DNA of 64,000 nt from Alteromonas sp. LOR (GTDB lineage: Bacteria > Pseudomonadota > Gammaproteobacteria > Enterobacterales > Alteromonadaceae). A model generated the notes under the pieces. The model saw only the letters and a list, made by a program, of their open reading frames with translations. It made no database searches and had not been told where the DNA came from. A program made the translations under genes and the position numbers. Location of the stretch: assembly GCF_000753865.1 (NCBI RefSeq), contig NZ_JQFW01000006.1, positions 1 to 64,000 of the forward strand, given 5' to 3'. Positions 46,617 through 55,823 of this stretch are shown here, one piece after another. Numbering within the stretch: the first letter of the stretch is position 1; every line of letters begins with the position of its first letter.

Positions 46617-47193
46617 CTACAATTCGGATTACTAATACAGTTGGGGCAATATCAACAATCGCAATTACAGATCCTATATTTTGTGCATAATTAACTTTAA
46701 TCAAGAAATTTACGCCTCATCAGGCCAAATCTGATTGAGTCTAGAGCTTCTGCTTTACGAAGTGTGGCCAGCCCCGAATTTTCAAATCTGAATTTCTAAT
46801 ATTTGTCTTTAGGGGTCTATTCTCCCGAGCTGACCATCTGATGTCTGTTTATCGCTCTGAAGGGATTAAATTCATCTAAACAGATCCGTCCGCTATCTTG
46901 GGCAATCCAGCCAGTCGAAACGTCCACAAAGTATGATACATTTTTGTGAATCTTCACTTATCAATATTTATCTCGAAGCGCAAAAAGTTGTGCGTAGTCA
47001 GTGGTAATTTAATTTAAAATTCAGGGCTACATCATTGATTACTGATGACCTCGTTTCTCGCGAATAATAGCCTAAAGATGTTCATAATGTTGGGTGAGTC
47101 CAATTTCTAGCTAAAAGTCTTCTAGTCAATTAGTAGCCGTTCACATTGTCGTTTTTGCGCATACCAATTATTTATCTCATAAATGACAGAAAA
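46617..47193. other. Long intergenic region without a gene
   Basis: About 580 bases with no convincing frame on either strand. It contains AGTATGATAC at 46929-46938, matching a site at 43898. It probably holds the promoter of the HExxH gene and possibly remains of a former insertion. No transposase relic was recognised. Confidence 0.45.
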
Positions 47194-47209
47194 GTAATCA
47201 AACTGTAAT
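47194..47209 (+). promoter_or_regulatory. Cop box 3: GTAAT-N6-GTAAT
   Basis: The repeat has an 11-base period as at the other three sites. It is followed by GCCAGTGCCGTG, sharing GCCGTG with box 2, and by the weak -10-like CTTACA 22 bases after. The copper ATPase gene starts 188 bases downstream, leaving a long leader (47,240-47,397) with no recognised riboswitch. Confidence 0.68.
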
Positions 47210-47397
47210 GCCAGTGCCGTGTTCCTAACATCTTACACCGTTAAAATTATGTTTAATATAAAAGCAACCTTATTGCTTTTTGTCTTGTTCCCGTATTGCC
47301 CCTAATTACTATGCAATTAGAGTCAAAAAAATATGAATCTATGCAAATACAGAGCACAGAAAAAAGTTAAACGCGCCAATAACACGACGGAGTCTAA

Positions 47398-49749
47398 ATG
47401 ACAGCAACTGAAAAAGTTACCCAAAAGACAGCGAATAACTGTTGTTGTAACAAGCAAGCCCAATCAGCGAGCGAAACTCCTGCGGTCAAAGACATAACCA
47501 ACCAAGAGCCCAATAATCTATCAGAAAATCGATTTATAATTGAAGGAGCCAGTTGTGCCAGCTGCGTCAACAAAATTGAGGCGGCATTAAACAATCTGCC
47601 TGGGGTTGAACGAGCGGAGATGAACTTCGCTCAGCGTGTTGTCACGGTAACTGGAGATACATCGGTTTCAAATATTATAGAAGCGGTGGAAAAAGCCGGA
47701 TACAAAGCAAAATTAGACGACAGCGACTCTGAGCAAGAAGCTCTGGACGAAAAAGAAAAAGCCGACTGGCAATACTACAAAAAATTAATGCGCGAAATGG
47801 CCGTTGCGTTGTCGCTTGGTGTGCCATTGATGATTTACAGTCTGGTCTTTGGCGAAATGACAGTAACAACTACTACAGAAAGACTCGTTTGGTTAACCGT
47901 CGGATTGCTGACTCTTGGCGTAATGGTTTTTGCGGGTAAACACTTTTATGTGGGCGCTTGGAATTCATTTAAAAATCATTCTGCGAATATGGACACATTA
48001 ATAGCTCTCGGAACAGGAACTGCTTGGCTTTACTCAATGGTGGTTGTGTTTGCTCCTGATGTGGTTCCCCTAATGGCAAGACACGTATATTTTGAAGCGA
48101 CTGCAATGATTATTGGTTTAATCAATCTTGGCTTAGCTCTTGAGATTAAAGCGCGAGGTAAGACTTCAGAAGCGATTAAGCGTTTAATTGGCCTGCAAGC
48201 TAAAACAGCCCGTGTTATTAGAAACGATAAAGATGAAGACATTCCAATAGAACAAGTATTGCTCGATGAGCTTATTCGAGTCAGGCCAGGTGAAAAAATA
48301 TCAGTAGACGGCGTGGTGGTAGAAGGACACTCCACAGTTGACGAATCTATGTTGACCGGTGAGCCGATGCCTGTAGAAAAAACAGAGGGGGTAGAAGTCG
48401 TCGCTGGTACGATTAATAAATCAGGCTCAATTATTTTTAAGGCAACGCGCGTAGGCAAAAATACGGCGCTTGCTCAAATTATCAACATGGTAAAACGCGC
48501 TCAAAATTCAAAGCCTCCGATAGGACGTTTAGCCGATATCATTTCAGCTTACTTCGTGCCCGTTGTTATGATCATCGCCGTAATAAGCGCTCTAGTTTGG
48601 CTAAACTTTGGGCCGTCTCCAGCTATTGCTTACGCAATTGTGTCGGCAACAACAGTTCTCATCATCGCTTGTCCATGTGCACTTGGTTTAGCGACACCGA
48701 TGTCAGTAATGGTAGGAGTAGGCAAAGCCGCAGAAGCTGGTGTGTTGATAAGAAACGGCGAGGCGCTGCAAACAGCCAGTAAAATTACTACGATGATTTT
48801 AGATAAGACAGGCACTATTACTGAGGGAGCACCTAAGGTAACCGATGTATTGTTAGCACCCGGTCAAGATGAAAAACAAGTGCTAATGCTCGCGTCGAGT
48901 ATCGAAGCAGGCTCAGAACATCCTTTAGCGATGGCGATAGTTGAAAGTGCCAAATCAAAAAACATATTACCTAAAAAAGTCACTCAGTTCTCCTCGATTG
49001 CTGGGCAGGGCGTTGAAGCACAGCTTAAGGGTGACACGCTTTTGTTCGGTAACGAAAAGCTAATGAAAGAGCGAAATATTGACATTAGCGACTACGTCGA
49101 AAAAGCCCAAGGCTTAGCCTCTGAAGCTAAAACCCCAATGTATTTTGCGGTTAATTCATTACTTGTTGCAGTAATTGCAGTTGCCGACCCAATTAAAACT
49201 GATTCTATTGATGCAATAAAGCGCCTTCAGAACAATGGAATTCGGGTAGTAATGCTAACTGGCGATAATCGTTCAACGGCAAAGGCAGTAGCTGAAAAAG
49301 CAGGTATCACAGAGTTTGTGGCTGAAGTTATGCCTGAGGAAAAAGCAAATAAAGTAGCTGAGTATCAAACGATGGGAGAAATTGTGGGTATGACAGGTGA
49401 CGGTATTAATGACGCACCCGCCCTAGCTCACGCAGATGTAGGCTTTGCAATAGGTACAGGTACTGACGTAGCCATTGAAAGCGCTGACATTACGCTAATG
49501 CGGGGCTCTCTTCATGGTCTTGCTGACGCAATTGCGGTGAGTAAAGCCACTCTAACCAATATTAAGCAAAACCTATTCGGAGCATTTATTTACAACGTTG
49601 CGGGTATTCCATTCGCTGCCGGTGTTTTATATCCATTTTTCGGTCTTTTATTAAGTCCAGTAATAGCTGGTGCTGCGATGGCGTTTTCATCACTAACAGT
49701 CGTCACCAACGCCAATCGTTTGCGATTGTTTAAAGCAAAAGAGCATTAG
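47398..49749 (+). CDS. copA: Copper-exporting P1B-type ATPase
   Basis: The 783-residue protein has a cysteine-rich N-terminus (CCCNK), one HMA domain (about 47-112) with [12 protein letters not shown], eight membrane helices, the transmembrane copper motif CPC (Cys425, in [12 protein letters not shown]), phosphorylated Asp469 in DKTGTIT, TGE ([10 protein letters not shown]) and [11 protein letters not shown]. These are the marks of a Cu(I)-exporting P1B-1 ATPase moving copper from cytoplasm to periplasm. It shares a symbol with the unrelated multicopper oxidase of the minus-strand operon. It heads a plus-strand operon of small membrane proteins. Confidence 0.96.
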   Translation: MTATEKVTQKTANNCCCNKQAQSASETPAVKDITNQEPNNLSENRFIIEGASCASCVNKIEAALNNLPGVERAEMNFAQRVVTVTGDTSVSNIIEAVEKAGYKAKLDDSDSEQEALDEKEKADWQYYKKLMREMAVALSLGVPLMIYSLVFGEMTVTTTTERLVWLTVGLLTLGVMVFAGKHFYVGAWNSFKNHSANMDTLIALGTGTAWLYSMVVVFAPDVVPLMARHVYFEATAMIIGLINLGLALEIKARGKTSEAIKRLIGLQAKTARVIRNDKDEDIPIEQVLLDELIRVRPGEKISVDGVVVEGHSTVDESMLTGEPMPVEKTEGVEVVAGTINKSGSIIFKATRVGKNTALAQIINMVKRAQNSKPPIGRLADIISAYFVPVVMIIAVISALVWLNFGPSPAIAYAIVSATTVLIIACPCALGLATPMSVMVGVGKAAEAGVLIRNGEALQTASKITTMILDKTGTITEGAPKVTDVLLAPGQDEKQVLMLASSIEAGSEHPLAMAIVESAKSKNILPKKVTQFSSIAGQGVEAQLKGDTLLFGNEKLMKERNIDISDYVEKAQGLASEAKTPMYFAVNSLLVAVIAVADPIKTDSIDAIKRLQNNGIRVVMLTGDNRSTAKAVAEKAGITEFVAEVMPEEKANKVAEYQTMGEIVGMTGDGINDAPALAHADVGFAIGTGTDVAIESADITLMRGSLHGLADAIAVSKATLTNIKQNLFGAFIYNVAGIPFAAGVLYPFFGLLLSPVIAGAAMAFSSLTVVTNANRLRLFKAKEH

Positions 49750-49758
49750 GAGATTGTG

Positions 49759-50115
49759 ATGATGCTATGGATCAACCTTGTAGGAATTGCGCTTATTGTT
49801 CTAATCGTCTGGTGGTTTTGGTTGTACAAAGAGCACAATATTAGTATCGCTGAAGGCTCGTTAGAGGTCTTGGTAAAAGACGGTATTTACCAACCAGCAC
49901 ACATCAAAATCAGAGCGAATGAAGAAAGACAAATAGTATTTCATCGAGCTGATGCGACTCCTTGCGCAGAAATGCTATCAATACCCGATTTAGATATTTC
50001 AGAACGGCTACCTTTAAATAAGAAGACAGTTATATCTCTTCCAGCGCTACCATCAGGTGAGTACGCGTTTCACTGTCAAATGCAAATGTATAAAGGGAAG
50101 ATAACGGTTCAATGA
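49759..50115 (+). CDS. Membrane-anchored cupredoxin-like protein
   Basis: The 118-residue protein has an N-terminal membrane helix (about 4-22) and a cupredoxin-like beta domain, EVLVKDGIYQPAHIKI, then PCAEML and a C-terminal SGEYAFHCQMQMYKG loop. The His, Cys and Met residues there fit a type 1-like copper site. It follows the copper ATPase by nine bases, so it may receive exported copper on the periplasmic side. The start is one of GTG 49756, ATG 49759 or ATG 49762; GGAG favours the second. It is a paralogue of 43502-43849. Confidence 0.82.
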   Translation: MMLWINLVGIALIVLIVWWFWLYKEHNISIAEGSLEVLVKDGIYQPAHIKIRANEERQIVFHRADATPCAEMLSIPDLDISERLPLNKKTVISLPALPSGEYAFHCQMQMYKGKITVQ

Positions 50116-50144
50116 TTCGTTAGCTTTCAAAAAGGAGAATAAAT

Positions 50145-50444
50145 ATGAGCAATTCAAATTTATCATTTTGGAAAACGCCTTCTGGGTGGGCTGCACTGGG
50201 ACTCATTGCTGCTGCGAGTTACTTTTTATTTTTTGAGCATGGCGAGCATGTGTGGTCATATTTGCCTTACCTGATTCTGTTACTTTGCCCCTTTATGCAT
50301 TTTTTTATGCATGGGAGTCACGGGCACGATCGTCATAATAACGAGCAAAAAGAGACAGAAGAAGACCAAATGACGTTCAAAGAAAGGCCTCAACAAAAAA
50401 CAACTACAAACATCGAAGAAAAGAGAGAAAACGATGCACGGTGA
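50145..50444 (+). CDS. Small DUF2933-type membrane protein
   Basis: The 99-residue protein has a tryptophan-containing N-terminus (SFWKTPSGWAALGLIAAASYF), two hydrophobic segments (about 14-30 and 38-56), then HFFMHGSHGHD and a charged tail. The pattern GWAALG...F...EH...LPYLILLLCPFMHFFMHGSHG is typical of DUF2933 proteins, which are common in copper and other metal islands; their function is unknown. AAGGAGAA precedes the ATG. It overlaps the next gene by 11 bases. Confidence 0.82.
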   Translation: MSNSNLSFWKTPSGWAALGLIAAASYFLFFEHGEHVWSYLPYLILLLCPFMHFFMHGSHGHDRHNNEQKETEEDQMTFKERPQQKTTTNIEEKRENDAR

Positions 50445-51087
50445 ATCCGACTATGGCCTATGGGGCTTAGTTTTCATAAATTCGGCCATTTTTATATTTT
50501 TTGCATTTAGCTTTGTAAAACCACAATCAAAGACCGATTGGAGAAGCTTGGGTGCTTTTTCCGCTTTTATACTTGCTTTGTTCACAGAAATGTATGGGTT
50601 TCCACTCACCATCTATTTTTTGTCAGGCTGGTTAACAGAGCTTTACCCAAACACAGATTTTTTTGCACATGAAAATGGACATTTGCTCCAAACGATTTTA
50701 GGTCTTGAGGGGGATGCCCATTGGAGCATATTGCACATTACTAGCAATGTACTCATCGTTGCTGGTTTCTTTATTTTATCTTCTGCGTGGAACGTTTTAC
50801 ATCATGCGCAGAAAAACCATTCGCTTGCCAATACAGGTTGGTATGCAAGATGTCGCCATCCACAGTATTTAGCTTTTATTATCATAATGTTTGGCTTTTT
50901 ATTGCAATGGCCCACCATCCCGACATTGATCATGTTTCCAATATTGACACTAGTCTATATTCGCTTAGCGAAACGTGAAGAAAAGGCTGCGATAGCCGAA
51001 TTTGGGGAGCGTTATTTAGCATACAAAGATAACACGCCTGCTTGGCTCCCTAAATTAAGCAGTTCAAATCTACAATATGGCAATTAA
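50434..51087 (+). CDS. Isoprenylcysteine methyltransferase-like (ICMT/NnrU-type) membrane protein
   Basis: The 217-residue protein has about five membrane helices and the C-terminal ICMT-type signature: YARCRHPQYLAFIIIMFGF (RHP box) and EEKAAIAEFGERYLAYKDNTPAWLP (the E-E-x-x-L/I-x-x-FG-x-x-Y box), which bind SAM in the family. Such proteins are frequent in metal-resistance islands next to DUF2933 proteins, but the methylated substrate is unknown. The start overlaps the upstream gene. Its conserved boxes are intact. Confidence 0.85.
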   Translation: MHGESDYGLWGLVFINSAIFIFFAFSFVKPQSKTDWRSLGAFSAFILALFTEMYGFPLTIYFLSGWLTELYPNTDFFAHENGHLLQTILGLEGDAHWSILHITSNVLIVAGFFILSSAWNVLHHAQKNHSLANTGWYARCRHPQYLAFIIIMFGFLLQWPTIPTLIMFPILTLVYIRLAKREEKAAIAEFGERYLAYKDNTPAWLPKLSSSNLQYGN

Positions 51088-51145
51088 CGTTTTTGTAAAA
51101 CGCGATGGTCGAAGGTATCAACATATTTATAGGCAGGAAAAAACA

Positions 51146-51511
51146 ATGAGTAACAAACATCATAGAGTTGGTGTAAATGAATTAAATTTAGTAATTCGTC
51201 ACCTTCGACTGACGGGTGTGACTGCGGACAATTTAGACTTAATTGTCCGAGATATAGATTCAACCATCGGCGTTGATGCAGTGTCCTTTGAAGAGTCATC
51301 CAACACGCTTCATATTGGTTATGATGCGACGCATTGTGAACTGGATGGCATCGAGAATATAGTTCGAACGCACAGAGCCGACATTTCGGACGATTGGTGG
51401 ACGCATTTCAAAGAAGGCTATTATCAATTTGTTGACGAAAATATTCGCGAAAATGCCAAACATAAGCCATGGAGCTGCCATACAACTGATCTGGGCAAGC
51501 GCTCTAAATAA
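51146..51511 (+). CDS. Small HMA-like protein lacking the metal-binding cysteines
   Basis: The 121-residue cytoplasmic protein starts at ATG 51146 with AGGAAAA upstream. The first 70 residues alternate like a ferredoxin fold (LVIRHLRLTGVTADNLDLIVRDID, then VDAVSFEES and LHIGYDATHCELDGIENIVRTH; shown in pieces to illustrate the order). The expected CxxC in loop 1 is absent. The C-terminal part is acidic and ends with a single Cys in PWSCHT. It may be a degenerate metallochaperone or a regulator-type HMA protein. Position downstream of the copper ATPase supports a copper link. Confidence 0.55.
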   Translation: MSNKHHRVGVNELNLVIRHLRLTGVTADNLDLIVRDIDSTIGVDAVSFEESSNTLHIGYDATHCELDGIENIVRTHRADISDDWWTHFKEGYYQFVDENIRENAKHKPWSCHTTDLGKRSK

Positions 51512-51563
51512 AAAGACTTAAAACATCGTTCAAAACCTTTTTAATCTTAAGGAGACATTATCA

Positions 51564-51767
51564 ATGCAGATTTCTAACAACACGCCAGTTTATCGACCGA
51601 TTGTGAGTGACAAATTGGAAAAAAATCATCAAACAGCAGAAGCAGAAACATCCAACTGTAAAAAGAAAGAAGCTGGAGAAAGCGCCATTGCGGAGGCGAA
51701 TAAAGTGAACGGTAATAACCAGACCGAGCCGAGTGAAATTAAGCAATCAATATCTGTGAAGGTGTAA
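51564..51767 (+). CDS. Small hydrophilic protein of unknown function
   Basis: The 67-residue protein has a strong ribosome binding site (AAGGAGA, eight bases before the ATG), which argues that it is real. It is Lys/Glu/Asn-rich, probably disordered, with one Cys and no signal peptide. No family is recognised. It is the last gene of the copper ATPase operon and faces the minus-strand permease gene with about 105 bases between, where no terminator hairpin is obvious. Confidence 0.5.
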   Translation: MQISNNTPVYRPIVSDKLEKNHQTAEAETSNCKKKEAGESAIAEANKVNGNNQTEPSEIKQSISVKV

Positions 51768-51873
51768 CTAGTAGAGCTCATATCTACACGTCTATCGGAC
51801 TGATTCAATTTTATAGAATGTTCAGGCCGATAAACGTGCATTTCCCGCACTATATCCTCAAAGTTTTTTTATT

Positions 51874-53211
51874 CTAGCCATCATGGGCATGTCCTTCATC
51901 GTCATCATCTTTGCGCTTATGCCTGAGGAAAAAGCGCTCATAGGCAAAAACGGCAACAATGCCAATGCCAGCAATGATGATAATCTGTAAATCATCACTG
52001 CCTTTGATCCAAATGAATGCGAGAAGAACAACAGCATCTAATATAATTGCGGTGATCACCACCAGTGGGTTTGCTCCAACCTCTTTTCTAAGTACCTTTA
52101 ATACGCCCCAATGAATGATAATATCCATTACTAAGTAAAAAATGGCTCCTAAAGATGCGATCCTTGAAAGATCAAAAAAAGCGGCAAGTAGTCCGGCAGC
52201 AACTACAGTAAAGACCAAAGTATGTTTTTGAATATTACCGGGCATACCAAAGTGCCGATGGGGGATCAAATTCATATCTGTCAACATTGCCAACATACGC
52301 GAAACCGCAAAAACGCTGGCTAGTAGACCCGATGCGGTCGCTATTATTGCAATACCCACCGTAAACCAAACACCATACTGTCCGATAGCGGGACGAGCCG
52401 CTTCAGCGAGTGCATAGTCTTTAGCTGCAACTATCTGTTTGACCGTTAATGTGGAGCCTACGGCATAGCAGACTAATAAATAGATAACCAAACAAATTAA
52501 TAAAGACACTATAATGGCTCGCCCAACATTTTTGTTTGGGTCGACCACCTCGTCGCCGCTATTGGTGATAGTTGTAAATCCTTTGTAGGCTAAAATCGCC
52601 AAAGCGGTCCCAGCTAAAAATCCACTAGCAGAGGAATTTTCACTTACATCAGCACTAGCGGCTTGAAAAGCAAACCCTGCTGCCCAGAGTGCTACAAGGG
52701 CGAAAATTAATATGCCACCAATTTTCAAGACGGCTGTAACCTTAGATACACTTCCAATTACCTTGTTACCCGCAACATTTACAACAAATGCAAAAATGAT
52801 GAGTCCGATAGCTAGTATCGGGACTAATATGCTATTTTCTTGCACATCAAATAACTGAAGGGTGTATGTGCCAAACGTTCGGGCCACCAGACTTTCATTG
52901 ATAATCATTGAAAGTGCCATTAATAATGCGGCACCTCCGGTCACGGCACTTGGTCCATAGGCCTTTTTTAATATCATTGCGATCCCGCCCGCAGATGGAT
53001 ATTTGTTTGAAACCTTGATGTAACTGTAGGCACTAAATCCACTAATGATGGCGGCTATGATGAATGCAAGCGGGAAAAGCGAACCTGCATATTCCGCGAC
53101 TTGACCGGTGAGCGCAAATATTCCTGCTCCAATCATTACACCAGTGCCCATCGCTATTGTACCGGTTAAACTTAAGCTTCCTTTTTCATAATCTTCGTTG
53201 TGAGAACTCAT
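51874..53211 (-). CDS. APC-family amino acid/amine permease
   Basis: The 445-residue protein has about 12 membrane helices and the APC signature near the N-terminus: TGTIAMGTGVMIGAGIFALTG, the unwound TM1 with the substrate-binding GAGIF, and a conserved NSGDEVVDP (TM6-7 area). It resembles the APC transporters found in copper and silver islands of marine bacteria. The C-terminus is His/Asp-rich (DDDDEGHAHDG), a possible metal-binding tail. The substrate is unknown. It is the last gene of the minus-strand multicopper oxidase operon. Confidence 0.85.
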   Translation of the reverse strand: MSSHNEDYEKGSLSLTGTIAMGTGVMIGAGIFALTGQVAEYAGSLFPLAFIIAAIISGFSAYSYIKVSNKYPSAGGIAMILKKAYGPSAVTGGAALLMALSMIINESLVARTFGTYTLQLFDVQENSILVPILAIGLIIFAFVVNVAGNKVIGSVSKVTAVLKIGGILIFALVALWAAGFAFQAASADVSENSSASGFLAGTALAILAYKGFTTITNSGDEVVDPNKNVGRAIIVSLLICLVIYLLVCYAVGSTLTVKQIVAAKDYALAEAARPAIGQYGVWFTVGIAIIATASGLLASVFAVSRMLAMLTDMNLIPHRHFGMPGNIQKHTLVFTVVAAGLLAAFFDLSRIASLGAIFYLVMDIIIHWGVLKVLRKEVGANPLVVITAIILDAVVLLAFIWIKGSDDLQIIIIAGIGIVAVFAYERFFLRHKRKDDDDEGHAHDG

Positions 53212-53306
53212 TGTAAATATTCCTTAAAATGCGGTTTAAGAAAGACTATTTTGTGGAGACACAAATCTATTTTGTTTTTAAAGCTTTAAATATGTCTCCA
53301 CCGTCT

Positions 53307-54047
53307 TTAAATCATTGCGGTTGAGAGCATCCATAACCCTGCGGCAATCATAAAGAGATTTTCTGTGAGTGATACAAAGCCAAGCGGTACGTTACTATCA
53401 CCGCCCACGCATGCACATTTGAGTTCACGCTTATCAATATACACCGCTTTGAATACTGAAACCGCGCCTACTGTCCCGATAAATAGAGAGACAGGGCCAA
53501 CGAGATAACCAGACAGGCCTGCGAGCATTCCGATTCCAGCGAACGCTTCGGCAAAGGGGTAAATGTAGCCGTAGCGTATATTCCTCATAGCGAGTAAGTC
53601 ATAGGTGATGAAGGAGTTCGTAAAACTATAGAGATCTTTAAGCTTTTGAATCGCTAATAAGCTCATGCTAAATGCAACAAATAATTCTATAACTTGAATG
53701 AAAAAATTGCTTTGAACAAAGGCATATGCGATTGCTAGTGCCATTAACAATGCAACTGAAAATATTGCAATGACAGGTGTATAGGTGGTGCCCGTTTGTC
53801 CTGCTTCCCCTAAATCAAAATATTCACGTAGATCGTCATACCCTCCGATTCTTTCTCCATTGATAAACGTTTGAGGGGTTGTTTCTACTTCGTGTTCGTT
53901 TTTGAACTTATCGGTTTCTTCACGACTTGCTAGCTTGTGGTCCTCTACTTGATACCCTTCTCGTTCCAGTAGGTCTTTAGATCGCAAGCCATAGGGACAA
54001 ATGTGTTCATCTGTATGCATTCGATATAATTTTGCTCTTAATTCCAT
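53307..54047 (-). CDS. Glutaredoxin-MauE/DoxX fusion membrane protein
   Basis: The 246-residue protein joins a cytoplasmic glutaredoxin domain (about 1-78, active site CPYG, cis-Pro region TTPQTFINGERIGGYDDL) to a four-helix MauE/DoxX-like membrane domain (about 90-246). Near its C-terminus is CACVGG, a CxC pair. MauE-type proteins support disulfide formation in exported proteins. In this operon it could keep thiols of copper proteins in the right state. The active site has one Cys only in CPYG (the second position of CPYC is Gly), a monothiol-type glutaredoxin. Confidence 0.85.
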   Translation of the reverse strand: MELRAKLYRMHTDEHICPYGLRSKDLLEREGYQVEDHKLASREETDKFKNEHEVETTPQTFINGERIGGYDDLREYFDLGEAGQTGTTYTPVIAIFSVALLMALAIAYAFVQSNFFIQVIELFVAFSMSLLAIQKLKDLYSFTNSFITYDLLAMRNIRYGYIYPFAEAFAGIGMLAGLSGYLVGPVSLFIGTVGAVSVFKAVYIDKRELKCACVGGDSNVPLGFVSLTENLFMIAAGLWMLSTAMI

Positions 54048-54093
54048 GGTCTTCTCCTAATTATAAGTAATTTGTAATTTTCCAATGGCGTGT

Positions 54094-54606
54094 CTATTTT
54101 TGACTGAAATCCGGTACTTGACGACTTTCAACTTCAGCTTCAGTTTTTACTTCACCATTCTTCTCTATGTCCTCTAGTAACCATTTCATTTCCTTGATTT
54201 CTCGCTCTTGCGCCGCAATGATTTCGTTTGCTAGCTTGAGGACTCGCTTATCTGAGATATTGGCTCGCTCGCTAGTTAAAATCGCAATAGAGTGATGCGG
54301 TATCATTGCTTTCATCCACGCTTCATCAGCGATGGTTGATTGAGAGCGGACTAGGTACAGTGAGATCACAAAGATGAGTCCGCTACCTAGCAAAATTGTC
54401 CAATTCTTGGCTTTGTTCTCATACATGTTAAGCATAAATAGCAACATAATGATTGCCATTATTGAGCCCATATAGATAGCCATGTAAAACCGCGTTTCGC
54501 TAAAAAAAATGTGGTCAAATGCATATGTATTGAAATACATCATTAACAGCATGGCCGCAGTTGATGTAAAGATCATTGCTAAAAATTTTGTATATTTAGT
54601 CATCAC
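54094..54606 (-). CDS. DUF305 membrane protein
   Basis: The 170-residue protein has three membrane helices (about 8-24, 38-58 and 68-85), then a DUF305 domain with MIPHHSIAILTSERA and a helix of IIAAQEREIKEMKWLL. DUF305 proteins are ferritin-like helical bundles and occur often beside copper genes. The motif's His/Met residues may bind metal. It lies between the channel and glutaredoxin fusion genes in the minus-strand operon. Confidence 0.88.
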   Translation of the reverse strand: MMTKYTKFLAMIFTSTAAMLLMMYFNTYAFDHIFFSETRFYMAIYMGSIMAIIMLLFMLNMYENKAKNWTILLGSGLIFVISLYLVRSQSTIADEAWMKAMIPHHSIAILTSERANISDKRVLKLANEIIAAQEREIKEMKWLLEDIEKNGEVKTEAEVESRQVPDFSQK

Positions 54607-54624
54607 GTTATCCTGTCTGTCCTT

Positions 54625-55041
54625 CTAGGACTGATTCATTGTTTTAAATATTAGAGAGGCCGAACAGCTAACAAGCAAAAAGCCCGTCATTGCCTCCAAA
54701 CCTGATAAGAAATTTAAATGCCCAATTGGCTCTAGTTGAGCTAATCCTAAGGTGGTTAAGTTAATGAGTGAGAAGTAATAAATTTCAATAAAATAAAGAG
54801 AACTTGATCCCTGCAAATCGCCTAGACCGATCTCTATAGATAACAGAAACCCTACGGCGAACCAAAAGGCAGCTATCAACTGGCTAAAGGTTATGCCATA
54901 AACTACTGCAATGAGCTTTAAGTATGCAGAAAGGTCTGAGCTAACAACGTAATTTTTTAACGCTCTGAGGCTTAAAAAATGACTCGTCGTAGCGAGGCCT
55001 ATTGCCACTAAAGCTATCATCAACTGAATAATTACTTCCAT
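54625..55041 (-). CDS. Two-TM ion-channel-like membrane protein
   Basis: The 138-residue protein has an N-terminal helix, further helices at about 40-60, and a C-terminal pore-like segment: YFIEIYYFSLINLTTLGLAQLEP followed by a last helix (AMTGFLLVSCSASLIF). It matches the 2-TM potassium-channel family in outline, but the selectivity filter TVGYG is replaced by TTLGLA, so ion choice is unknown. Proteins of this kind are found next to DUF305 and MauE-type genes in metal islands. It follows copB by 22 bases. Confidence 0.7.
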   Translation of the reverse strand: MEVIIQLMIALVAIGLATTSHFLSLRALKNYVVSSDLSAYLKLIAVVYGITFSQLIAAFWFAVGFLLSIEIGLGDLQGSSSLYFIEIYYFSLINLTTLGLAQLEPIGHLNFLSGLEAMTGFLLVSCSASLIFKTMNQS

Positions 55042-55063
55042 TGATTGCTCCTTTTAAAAGCGC

Positions 55064-55813
55064 TTAAAACCAGAATCGAGCACCCACCACGAAACCAGTT
55101 TCACTTACCGACTCACCCTTGTTTCGAGCAATATCAGCGCTATTAACGAGACTCCGACTCCAATAAATGCCTGCGTATGGTGCAAACTCTCTTGCAAACT
55201 CATAGCGATATCGCAAACCTAAACGTATCGAATTGAGGCCAGAGGGGCGGTCAAACCTTTCAGATTCTGAAAGCGAACCAGCAAGGGCAAGTCTCGGTTG
55301 TAAGAATGACGTTTGGGTTACTCTTATTTCATATTCGGCTTCTACTGAGAAACTGACATCACCATCCTCATTAATCACAATGGAGTTATCCATTTCGAAT
55401 TGATAAGGAGCAACCCCATACAAGCTAATGACGGCATAGTTCTCCATACTCGTATCGCTACTTAGCAGTCCTCTTGTGCCAATACCGACTTGAAATTCCC
55501 AAAATGGCGCAATTAATTTACTAGCAAGGAGCTCAGCTCGCTCTAAATCTGTTGGTTCGCCATCATCTTGCTTGTTTTCGCCTTCACTTTTGAAGTAAAG
55601 GCGATAGGTATCACCGCCGTACCATCCGATCATGTCCCACACTCCGATGTTTTCTTCATCGTTTGTGCGTGTATATTCAAAACGGTCAAATAAAATCATG
55701 CCCGTGTTGTACTGTTCGACTGGTTTTGGCCAATCTGATGGAATCTCTTGCGCATTAGACGATGCGCAAAGACCAATTAGTAAAGTACTGAAAATTTTAG
55801 ACGTGTTTTTCAT
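55064..55813 (-). CDS. copB: Copper resistance protein CopB (outer-membrane barrel)
   Basis: The 249-residue protein starts at the ATG at 55813 (GGGGAAAT upstream), which gives a signal peptide ending SNA-QE. A longer frame reaching 55906 overlaps the oxidase gene and lacks support. The mature protein is a beta-barrel of the CopB/PcoB family with family motifs WDMIGWYGGDTYRLYFKSEGE and the terminal Phe (VGARFWF) for barrel assembly. The usual Met/His-rich N-terminal repeat is almost absent here, so its copper-binding part is reduced. It works with CopA (multicopper oxidase) to bind or oxidise periplasmic copper. Confidence 0.92.
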   Translation of the reverse strand: MKNTSKIFSTLLIGLCASSNAQEIPSDWPKPVEQYNTGMILFDRFEYTRTNDEENIGVWDMIGWYGGDTYRLYFKSEGENKQDDGEPTDLERAELLASKLIAPFWEFQVGIGTRGLLSSDTSMENYAVISLYGVAPYQFEMDNSIVINEDGDVSFSVEAEYEIRVTQTSFLQPRLALAGSLSESERFDRPSGLNSIRLGLRYRYEFAREFAPYAGIYWSRSLVNSADIARNKGESVSETGFVVGARFWF

Positions 55814-55823
55814 ATAATTTCCC

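Noticed and set aside
46617-47193. Transposase relic in the long gap before the copper ATPase
   Set aside because: No frame or motif of a transposase could be read on either strand.
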